Shown: positions 1 to 5,978 of the stretch, piece after piece
Layout: each line of letters opens with the position of its first letter
Numbering within the stretch: the first letter of the stretch is position 1
Origin: JAGPHI01 sp036661035
GTDB taxonomy: Bacteria; Bacillota; Clostridia; Oscillospirales; Ruminococcaceae
Length of the DNA: 9,795 bases
Direction of reading: 5' to 3'
Assembly: GCA_036661035.1 (NCBI GenBank)
Contig: JAVWZM010000076.1
Location: 1 to 9,795 of the forward strand
Made by a program: the position numbers and the translations under genes
Notes under the pieces: model-generated
Database searches by the model: none
What the model was told of the DNA's origin: nothing
What the model saw: the letters and a program-made list of their open reading frames with translations, nothing else

Positions 1-175
1 TTGTCATACTAAAAGCCACGTCTTTGCTGTATGCAACTTGACAAAAGGTTGTTTACAAAGACAATAATAAGCCAAGCTGCTATATAAGAAAGATTTTGCA
101 TATAGATATAGCAATGCAACTTCTACCATAAGTTAAGCTGCTATATAATATCCGCAAAGCCTTGTCAAATCAAGA
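1..175. other. Non-coding flank with duplicated two-box motif
   Basis: No coding region is supported here. Two direct repeats recur: ATGCAACTT (31-39 and 114-122) and AAGCTGCTATATAA (74-87 and 135-148). They come in the same order both times, but the gap between the boxes is 34 nt in the first copy and 12 nt in the second. A 6-bp inverted repeat TTGCAT/ATGCAA (96-101 and 114-119) overlaps the second copy. On the minus strand there is a promoter-like TTGACA (168-163), N17, TATAGC (145-140). The stretch lies downstream of the desulfidase-family gene, and I see no clear intrinsic terminator for that gene. Confidence 0.5.
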
Positions 176-1465
176 TTAATCCCCCGTCATTATGGCGATG
201 ATTTCGGTGTCTGTTCGGCGCATTCCGCAATGGCCAAGCCGCCCTACCGCCGCAATGGTTTTTTCAATATCGTCTTTAATAATGCCCTCGCCCTCGCAAA
301 AGCCTTTGTGTGCTTTTGCTAAGTGATACCCTAGTATTGCCGCGTCTACTGCGCTTGATATTTTAGCGGCGCAGGAGGGCTTTGCACCGTCGCAAATCAT
401 ACCTGCAACATTGCCAAGGGTATTTGTAATAGTGGCGCAGATTTCGGCGTTATCACCGCCAAGCATATAGGATATCCCCGCGCCGGCGCCGCAAGCCGCA
501 CTTACAGCACCGCAATATGCCGAAAGGCGACCGATGCGCGTTTTTTGGTGAATGGCAGTAAGGTTGCTGACAATAAGGGCGCGATACAAATGCTCGTCGT
601 CTATATTGTATTCCTTTGCGTATTCTATCACGGGCAGGGAGGCAGTCATGCCTTGGTTGCCGCTGCCGCTGTTTGTGATTACGGGCAAAACGCAGCCACT
701 CATGCGTGCGTCGCTGCCGGCGGCAGGCATTGCTCTTGCGCGGATTTTTACGTCGCTGCCGTAGCTGCTAAGCAAGGTTTTGCCCACGCATGCGCCGTAT
801 TTTCCGCAAAGCCCCTCATTGGCTATGGCAGTGTTGTATTCTATCTGACGTTTAAACATGGGGCACAAATCTGATAAATCTGTGGTGTTTGCGTATTCCA
901 GTATGCCGTCCATGCACATGGCGGTGCGACTTGTAAGGCTTTCGCAAGGCTCTCTACCGCTGCCACATTCGTATAAAGCCTTGCCGTTCTTCGTTACCTT
1001 TATTATATTGGTGTGCCTGTCTGCAATCTCTGCCGAGGCGCTGTCGTCGCCATGATGCACGGTTAGTATTATATGCAGATTATGGTCGCTGTCTAGCTCG
1101 CGCACTTTACAAAGCTTATCGGTGACAAGGCGTTTTGCTAAGGATATATTATCCTCCGTTACGTTTTTAAGCACTTCAAGGCCAAGTGTGCAATCTCCGC
1201 CCACAGCGCCTATAATGGCGGCGGCGGCAACGCCCTTTAGCCCTCCGCAGTTTGGCACGGTAACGCCCATTACATTTTTAATGATATTACCACTGCAAAA
1301 GGCGGTAATGCTGCATGGGAAAGCCCCAAGAGCTTTAACGGCAACAGCCGCCGCCAAAGCAACCGCAATAGGCTCTGTGCAGCCCAGTGCAGGCACCAAT
1401 TCCTCTTTTAAAATATGGCTATACATGCTAAAATCTTCAGTTTTAAGCAATTTGCAACACTCCAT
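176..1465 (-). CDS. UPF0597 family protein, probable L-cysteine desulfidase (CyuA/YhaM-like)
   Basis: This 429-residue protein resembles the UPF0597 family, which is related to the alpha chain of iron-sulfur L-serine dehydratases. Characterised members release sulfide, ammonia and pyruvate from L-cysteine using a [4Fe-4S] cluster in the cytoplasm. Visible signatures are LGCTEPIA (27-34, Cys29), VTVPNCGG near 68-75, SGSGNQGM (266-273), YCGAVSAACGAGAG (317-330; Cys318, Cys325) and ICDGAKPSC (357-365; Cys358, Cys365). Cys29, one of Cys318/325 and Cys358 are the likely cluster ligands. Length is normal for the family. The start is uncertain: the ATG at 1465 has no clear ribosome site. A GGAG just inside it (1463-1460) sits 9 nt before an in-frame TTG at 1450, which would give 424 residues. 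Another ATG (Met14) lies at 1426. A minus-strand promoter at 1617-1589 probably drives it. Family assignment is firm; the substrate (cysteine rather than serine or another amino acid) is inferred. Confidence 0.85.
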   Translation of the reverse strand: MECCKLLKTEDFSMYSHILKEELVPALGCTEPIAVALAAAVAVKALGAFPCSITAFCSGNIIKNVMGVTVPNCGGLKGVAAAAIIGAVGGDCTLGLEVLKNVTEDNISLAKRLVTDKLCKVRELDSDHNLHIILTVHHGDDSASAEIADRHTNIIKVTKNGKALYECGSGREPCESLTSRTAMCMDGILEYANTTDLSDLCPMFKRQIEYNTAIANEGLCGKYGACVGKTLLSSYGSDVKIRARAMPAAGSDARMSGCVLPVITNSGSGNQGMTASLPVIEYAKEYNIDDEHLYRALIVSNLTAIHQKTRIGRLSAYCGAVSAACGAGAGISYMLGGDNAEICATITNTLGNVAGMICDGAKPSCAAKISSAVDAAILGYHLAKAHKGFCEGEGIIKDDIEKTIAAVGRLGHCGMRRTDTEIIAIMTGD

Positions 1466-1588
1466 TTATTATATTTGTGGGTATTTGACGCATAGTGCTT
1501 GTAAGGTATGTCAAGGCTAAAATCGCCTCGCGAGGAAGGCATAGTTACTATATAAGCGCATTTGTGCCACAATGTATAATCTTTAGAC

Positions 1589-1617
1589 ATTGTACCAGTT
1601 TATCGCGCAAAAATCAA
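1589..1617 (-). promoter_or_regulatory. Predicted sigma-A promoter of the desulfidase-family gene
   Basis: Reading on the minus strand, a -35 element TTGATT (1617-1612) is followed by a 17-nt spacer and an extended -10, TGGTACAAT (1597-1589). This predicts transcription from about 1582 and a leader of about 117 nt. The -10 forms one arm of the inverted repeat ACAATGT/ACATTGT, so a dimeric regulator could bind there. The call rests on consensus match and position only. Confidence 0.55.
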
Positions 1618-1784
1618 ATATTTATAACTATTTACAGCATTGATTTGTGGAAGTTCAAGAGGCTTTATAATGGATTTAAGGCAAGCTTTGCAGAGATGTA
1701 TCATGTTAATTCAAATATATATTTAAGGCAATGCTTTGTAAAATCCGCACTGCTTGTAGGCGGGTATAAAGTGCATAATATGGC

Positions 1785-1813
1785 TTGCTTGTTTTATTAT
1801 GGCGTGGTACAAT
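1785..1813 (+). promoter_or_regulatory. Predicted sigma-A promoter of uppP
   Basis: TTGCTT (1785-1790), a 17-nt spacer and TACAAT (1808-1813), preceded by the TG of an extended -10 (TGGTACAAT, 1805-1813). Transcription would begin near 1820, about 87 nt before the uppP start. A weaker alternative is TATAAT at 1666-1671 with a poor -35. Confidence 0.5.
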
Positions 1814-1906
1814 GTTTTCATAAAATGCGTTAATGTGTTTTATTACAAGGTGTAATACCGCGCAAAACAGAATGAGTAAAATACAATAAGGTAAAGGGTA
1901 AAGCTG

Positions 1907-2743
1907 ATGATTGATATATTAAACGCGGCAATTTTAGGCGTAATAGAGGGCATAACAGAGTGGCTGCCTATCAGCAGTACAGGGCATTTAATTTTAGCGG
2001 AGCTTTTGTTTCCACTGCATAATGCGTCGGCAGAGTTTAAAGAAATGTTCGATGTGGTTATACAGCTTGGTGCGATATGTGCGGTAATACTTTTGTTTTG
2101 GAACAAACTTTGGCCGTTTACCATGGACAAAACAAAGCATTATATTAAAAAAGAAACATGGGGCATGTGGTTTAAGGTGCTTGTTGCCATTGTGCCCACG
2201 GTGCTTATTGCGCTTCCGCTAGACGACTGGTTCAACAAAAAGTTTTACAATTGGCAAACAATAGCGTTTACACTTATTTTCTACGGCATACTGTTTATTG
2301 TTGTAGAATATTGGCGCAAAAATAAGCCTATACATACTAAAAAGCTTTCGGCACTTACATATCAAACGGCACTTTGCATAGGCATATTTCAGGTGCTGTC
2401 TGTTATCCCGGGCACCTCGCGCTCCGGCGCAACTATTCTCGGCGCGCTTATTTTGGGCGTGGCGCGGCCTGTGGCGGCAGAGTTTACGTTTTTCCTCGCC
2501 ATACCCACCATGTTTGGCGCAAGTCTTTTAAAGGGCGTTAAGTTTATTATAAGCGGAGTTTCAATCACAGGGCTTGAAATAGGCATGCTATGCGTTGGCT
2601 CGGTTGTAGCGTTTATCGTTTCTCTTTTTGCAATAGGGTTTTTAATGCGATATGTAAAAAAGCACGATTTCAAGGTGTTTGGCTGGTATCGCATTGCACT
2701 TGGCATAGTGGTACTGGTGTATTTTGGCTTTATCGCAAAATAA
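1907..2743 (+). CDS. uppP: Undecaprenyl-diphosphatase (BacA/UppP family)
   Basis: UppP is an integral membrane enzyme that dephosphorylates undecaprenyl diphosphate to undecaprenyl phosphate. This recycles the lipid carrier for peptidoglycan and other surface glycans and gives bacitracin tolerance when abundant. The 278-residue protein has the family length. Both signature regions are intact: EGITEWLPISSTGH at 14-27 (Glu14, Glu18, Ser23/Ser24, His27) and PGTSRSGAT at 168-176 (Ser171, Arg172, Ser173). Hydrophobic helices occur throughout, for example near 48-65, 88-105, 116-134, 152-168, 176-205, 225-247 and 259-276. The start has AAAGGG (1893-1898) 8 nt upstream. It stands alone as a plus-strand gene with its own promoter and a following hairpin. 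Its only envelope-related company in the window is the more distant GT2 gene. Confidence 0.96.
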   Translation: MIDILNAAILGVIEGITEWLPISSTGHLILAELLFPLHNASAEFKEMFDVVIQLGAICAVILLFWNKLWPFTMDKTKHYIKKETWGMWFKVLVAIVPTVLIALPLDDWFNKKFYNWQTIAFTLIFYGILFIVVEYWRKNKPIHTKKLSALTYQTALCIGIFQVLSVIPGTSRSGATILGALILGVARPVAAEFTFFLAIPTMFGASLLKGVKFIISGVSITGLEIGMLCVGSVVAFIVSLFAIGFLMRYVKKHDFKVFGWYRIALGIVVLVYFGFIAK

Positions 2744-2774
2744 ATATCATTATAAAATGTTGTAAGTAAAAGAC

Positions 2775-2820
2775 AAATATCCCCCAAAACAGCTGTATTA
2801 GCTTGTTTTGAGGGATATTT
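2775..2820 (+). terminator. Intrinsic terminator between convergent uppP and cysE
   Basis: Left arm 2775-2791 and right arm 2804-2820 pair as AAATATCCC, one C/A mismatch, then CAAAACA, enclosing a 12-nt loop. The T-rich end of the right arm runs into TATTTTATG on the plus strand. On the minus strand the other arm ends in TTT and is followed by GTCTTTTAC. It lies 31 bp after the uppP stop and between convergent genes, so it may work in both directions. Confidence 0.75.
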
Positions 2821-2869
2821 TATGTGGATTTTATTGATAAGCCTTTTTGCATTGCCACCTTATTTAAAA

Positions 2870-3490
2870 CTAATCGTCCAGCTCTACATTGTGCATGCGC
2901 GTTTCAAGGTCGCGTAGGCGCTGATATACAAGGTCGGGGTAATCGCGCTGGTTTAAATCGTCGCTGGCGGTAAGCTTGGTGCCGTTTACCTTTACTACAC
3001 GGGCAGGTATGCCTATGGCTGTGGCGTTTGCAGGCACGCATGCAAGCACAACGCTGTTTGCGCCAATGCGGCTGTTTGCGCCTATTGTAATGGGCCCCAG
3101 CACCTTGCACCCGGCGCCCACAAGCACATTATCCTCTACAGTTGGGTGTCGCTTGCCCTTTTGCTTGCCCGTGCCACCAAGGGTAACGCCGTGGTAAAGG
3201 GTAACATTGTTGCCTATTTCGGCAGTTTCGCCTATTACCACGCCTGCGCCGTGGTCTATAAAAAGCCCTGAGCCAATGGTGGCACCCGGGTGAATTTCTA
3301 TGCCTGTAAAGCCGCGCCCCCACTGGCTTACCATGCGTGCAAGAAAAAAGCGGTTATGCTTATACAGAAAATGCGATACGCGATAAAACACAAGTGCATG
3401 AAAGCCGGGATATAAAAGCAAAACCTCGGCAAAGCTTTTAGCGGCAGGATCTTTTCTTTTAATATTTTTAGCGTCAGATAATAGGCTCAT
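2870..3490 (-). CDS. cysE: Serine O-acetyltransferase (CysE)
   Basis: CysE transfers an acetyl group from acetyl-CoA to L-serine, giving O-acetyl-L-serine, the substrate of cysteine synthase; it is the committed step of cysteine synthesis and acts in the cytoplasm. The 206-residue length fits the short form found in many Gram-positive and cyanobacterial lineages, without the longer N-terminal domain of the E. coli enzyme. An N-terminal helical part (about 1-60) precedes a left-handed beta-helix of hexapeptide repeats (about 63-168). Active-site motifs are present: FIDHGAGVVIGE (77-88; Asp79, His80), LYHGVTLGGTG (98-108; His100) and KRHPTV (113-118; His115). The C-terminal tail (169-206) is charged. 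GGAG (3502-3499) lies 8 nt before the ATG. No cysK lies beside it; the neighbouring UPF0597 gene is predicted to degrade the pathway's end product. Confidence 0.96.
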   Translation of the reverse strand: MSLLSDAKNIKRKDPAAKSFAEVLLLYPGFHALVFYRVSHFLYKHNRFFLARMVSQWGRGFTGIEIHPGATIGSGLFIDHGAGVVIGETAEIGNNVTLYHGVTLGGTGKQKGKRHPTVEDNVLVGAGCKVLGPITIGANSRIGANSVVLACVPANATAIGIPARVVKVNGTKLTASDDLNQRDYPDLVYQRLRDLETRMHNVELDD

Positions 3491-3519
3491 TAATATTTCT
3501 CCATTTATAAAACAGAATA

Positions 3520-3543
3520 TAGCAATATGCGCACAAATTGCTA
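3520..3543 (-). promoter_or_regulatory. Inverted repeat in the cysE leader
   Basis: TAGCAAT (3520-3526) and ATTGCTA (3537-3543) form a perfect 7-bp dyad with a 10-nt spacer, about 30 nt before the cysE start. It could be an mRNA stem or an operator. It is not followed by a good U-tract, so it is not a convincing terminator. Confidence 0.35.
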
Positions 3544-3589
3544 CTATGTATCGGTACCTTGGTCGGCATACAGAATTGCCCTACGAGAA

Positions 3590-3595
3590 ATTATA
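3590..3595 (-). promoter_or_regulatory. Candidate -10 element for cysE
   Basis: TATAAT on the minus strand (3595-3590), about 100 nt before the cysE start and downstream of the hairpin that ends the c-di-GMP operon. The sequence at the expected -35 position is a poor match, so the promoter would be weak or activator-dependent. Confidence 0.35.
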
Positions 3596-3631
3596 TAAAA
3601 GTTAATTCTTTACTAAAAGGCTATACAGGTT

Positions 3632-3692
3632 AAAAAATGCTACTATATATTCCGCCCAATTCCGAAGATATAATCTCGGAATTGGGCGGAAT
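3632..3692 (-). terminator. Strong hairpin ending the c-di-GMP operon
   Basis: A perfect 17-bp inverted repeat: left arm 3649-3665 and right arm 3676-3692, each carrying the CCGCCCAATTCCG/CGGAATTGGGCGG core, with a 10-nt loop. It begins 8 nt after the phosphodiesterase stop codon on the minus strand. A T6 run (3637-3632 on the minus strand) follows only after an 11-nt gap, so it departs from the ideal terminator. On the opposite strand the stem is followed by TTATTTTTTA (3699-3708). Confidence 0.7.
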
Positions 3693-3699
3693 GTTGTGA

Positions 3700-5937
3700 T
3701 TATTTTTTACCGCAATCACCTTTAATAACCATTTCTTCAAATTGCTCTATAGGCAGCGGACGGGAATAGAAATATCCTTGCACAATATCGCAACCGGCTC
3801 CTCGTAAGAAATTGCATTGCTCTTGCGTTTCCACACCTTCGGCAACTATGGAAAGCCCAAGCCATTTTGTCATGGAGATGATGCTTTCCAGTATTTTGCC
3901 GCCCTTAGTGTCGTTTACGGCGCAATCTAAAAAGATTTTATCTATTTTAACAAAATCCACAGGCAAATCCTTAAGGGTGCTGAGAGAAGAATATCCGCTG
4001 CCAAAATCGTCTATAGATATAAGGAAACCCGCATCTTTAATGTTTTGCATTATCTCAATCATATTTTCACCGTCAAGGAATACGGCGCTTTCGGTAAGCT
4101 CTATTTCCAAAAGCTGTGCGGGAATACGGTGCTTATTTGCAATGGCAAGCAGCTCGCCTGCAAGGTTTTTATCAGACAAATGCACGCGTGATATATTAAC
4201 GGAAACAGGTACTATCAGCTTGCCGATATCTAGGCTATACCATTTTGACATGATTTCGCACACGCTTTCAAACATGTACAAATCCAGCTTGCGGATAAAG
4301 CCATTTTTTTCAAAAAGAGGAATAAAATCCGATGGCGGCACAAGCCCTATGCTGCCGCGGTTCCAGCGCACCAATGCCTCTGCGCCCACTATATCGCCTG
4401 TGGAAATACGTACCTTTGGCTGCAAATACACTTCAAACTCTTTGTTCTGAAGGGCACTTTCCATCACGTTTTCTACATCTTGCTCGCTTAAAATATCAAG
4501 GCGATTTTTCTCTTTAAAGAAATGGTAAGATACATCATTTTGCTTTTTGGCGATACCGCGAGAAATATTTGCTCTGTCGCAAATCACATCAATTTCATGG
4601 GAGTCGTCGCCTATAGGGTAAACACCGGTGCAAATATCTATTTTATATGAATCTATATAAGAACGCACAGATTTAGATATACTGTTTATCCAAGCGATAA
4701 TATCCTCCTCGCTTTTATATTTTAAAAGCAAGATGAAATTGTCGGCGCTCAGGCGGCAAAAAGTTTCGTCGGGCATAACATTCTTGTTCAAAATACCGGC
4801 AAAATACAAAAGAACACTATTGCCGGAATTGTGCCCGAAAATATCATTGATTACTTTAAATTTATTTATATCCATGCTTACTATAGCATATTGCTGATGC
4901 GGATATTCCCGCAGAAGCTTTGCTGCGTCCAGCTTGAACTTTGTAAAGTTTTTACAGCCTGTTACTTCATCTACATACGCAATATGCTCAAGGCGAGCGT
5001 TTGCCTTGCGGTACATGCGGATAAACGCGTAAAAACCAAGAGCAATTAAAAAGATAATAAACAAAGATACAAGCGTCAGCTCGGTTATTAGCTTATTGGA
5101 TTGTGCAGATATTTCGTCGATAGCAACAACGCTGATCATATACCAATCGGTAACATGCAGCTTAGTGTAAAAAACTTGCCTTGCAATGCCATCACGATTG
5201 TATACAAACTCGCCATTTAAGCCATTTTGCATATTATGGCGCAACATGTCCAGCGTTTCTAGCGCATAACCGTGATTTTTGAGAACATCAAACAAATTAT
5301 CAAATTTGCCTATACTACTGGGGTTTGTGCTTGTGGTTACTGCTTCTCCTCCGGTGGTAACAAGATAAGTGTACCATTCGTTGTCAAAGCTTGTAACATT
5401 CATGGAATTAGAAAAATCTTCTTGAGATGATGTGGCAAACACAACTCCGATGATGTCGCCGTTTAGCTTTATAGGGGCGGAATAAACATTTATTTTTTTG
5501 CCATCTGTTTTGTCTATAAGGCTGTTTGAAACACAAAGTTCGCCCTTCATTGAACGCTTAAAATACGCTCTATCCGAAAAATCGAACACATATCCGTCGG
5601 TAGTCGTGGCTGTGCCGTCGGGGGATATAATGCCCATTCGTTTAAAATCGTTGGACTTTATCTCGTGTCGCAGCATGTCCAACCAGTGATCTTGAGTTTC
5701 GTTTGAATGTGCGGCAATAAAATTAGAAAAGGTAGTGACGGCACTTAATTTGCTTAAAATTTGTTCATCTATATTTTGTGCGCTTTTTAGGGCAATTTCT
5801 TCAAGGTATGCAAGCTTTTCCACGTAAAGATTATTTCTTGCATTGTCGATAAATTTTATGCCAAAAAGCAGAAAAAATGTTAAGCAACATGCAACTGCCA
5901 GTACAAATATGCTTGTATATATTTTACGGGTTTTCAT
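3700..5937 (-). CDS. dCACHE-GGDEF-EAL membrane protein, probable c-di-GMP phosphodiesterase
   Basis: This 745-residue protein is predicted to hydrolyse c-di-GMP to pGpG under control of an extracellular sensor. Order: TM helix (about 8-30), dCACHE-like extracytoplasmic domain (about 33-283, with the typical FSDRAYFK at 120-127), second TM helix (about 286-306), GGDEF domain (about 318-475) and EAL domain (about 485-738). The GGDEF domain is degenerate: the signature is SADNF (397-401), the usual DxD is D356-I-N358, and Asp of GHxxGD is Asn373, so cyclase activity is unlikely. The EAL domain keeps Glu520 of EAL, Asn581, Glu613, Asp643-Asp644 in DDFGSGYSS, Lys664, Glu700 and Gln720, the full catalytic set. 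AAAGGAG (5951-5945) lies 7 nt before the ATG. It follows the cyclase gene by 41 bp, so the two are probably co-transcribed. The ligand cannot be read from the sequence; dCACHE domains often bind amino acids or other small metabolites. Confidence 0.93.
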   Translation of the reverse strand: MKTRKIYTSIFVLAVACCLTFFLLFGIKFIDNARNNLYVEKLAYLEEIALKSAQNIDEQILSKLSAVTTFSNFIAAHSNETQDHWLDMLRHEIKSNDFKRMGIISPDGTATTTDGYVFDFSDRAYFKRSMKGELCVSNSLIDKTDGKKINVYSAPIKLNGDIIGVVFATSSQEDFSNSMNVTSFDNEWYTYLVTTGGEAVTTSTNPSSIGKFDNLFDVLKNHGYALETLDMLRHNMQNGLNGEFVYNRDGIARQVFYTKLHVTDWYMISVVAIDEISAQSNKLITELTLVSLFIIFLIALGFYAFIRMYRKANARLEHIAYVDEVTGCKNFTKFKLDAAKLLREYPHQQYAIVSMDINKFKVINDIFGHNSGNSVLLYFAGILNKNVMPDETFCRLSADNFILLLKYKSEEDIIAWINSISKSVRSYIDSYKIDICTGVYPIGDDSHEIDVICDRANISRGIAKKQNDVSYHFFKEKNRLDILSEQDVENVMESALQNKEFEVYLQPKVRISTGDIVGAEALVRWNRGSIGLVPPSDFIPLFEKNGFIRKLDLYMFESVCEIMSKWYSLDIGKLIVPVSVNISRVHLSDKNLAGELLAIANKHRIPAQLLEIELTESAVFLDGENMIEIMQNIKDAGFLISIDDFGSGYSSLSTLKDLPVDFVKIDKIFLDCAVNDTKGGKILESIISMTKWLGLSIVAEGVETQEQCNFLRGAGCDIVQGYFYSRPLPIEQFEEMVIKGDCGKK

Positions 5938-5978
5938 TTAACTGCTCCTTTAATAGCATTTTGCAAGGGTGAAAAAAT

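Larger units (their letters stand above)
1466..1906. other. 441-bp intergenic region between divergent desulfidase-family gene and uppP
   Basis: I see no convincing gene in this stretch. Open frames across it lack ribosome sites and family features. It contains a minus-strand promoter (1589-1617) and a plus-strand promoter (1785-1813). A perfect 10-bp palindrome CCTCGCGAGG lies at 1526-1535. A dyad at 1485-1514 pairs TTGA/TCAA and CATA/TATG with a 2-nt bulge. A 7-bp inverted repeat ACAATGT/ACATTGT lies at 1569-1575 and 1587-1593. A direct repeat ATTTAAGGCAA(T)GCTTTG lies at 1674-1690 and 1721-1738. The palindrome and the first dyad would fall in the untranslated leader of the desulfidase-family mRNA. 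Confidence 0.5.

Noticed and set aside
545..1520. Several plus-strand open frames opposite the desulfidase-family gene
   Set aside because: They are antisense to a gene with clear family motifs, and their cysteine- and alanine-rich composition mirrors that gene.
1495..1833. A 112-codon plus-strand open frame in the intergenic region
   Set aside because: It has no ribosome binding site, no recognisable domain, and runs through both predicted promoters. It looks like a chance frame.
3491..3600. Possible T-box leader for cysE, suggested by AAGGTACCG on the minus strand (about 3561-3553)
   Set aside because: The match to the T-box core is partial (AAGGTACCG against TGGNACCGCG). The leader is only about 100 nt, no Stem I with a cysteine specifier is visible, and no proper terminator follows.
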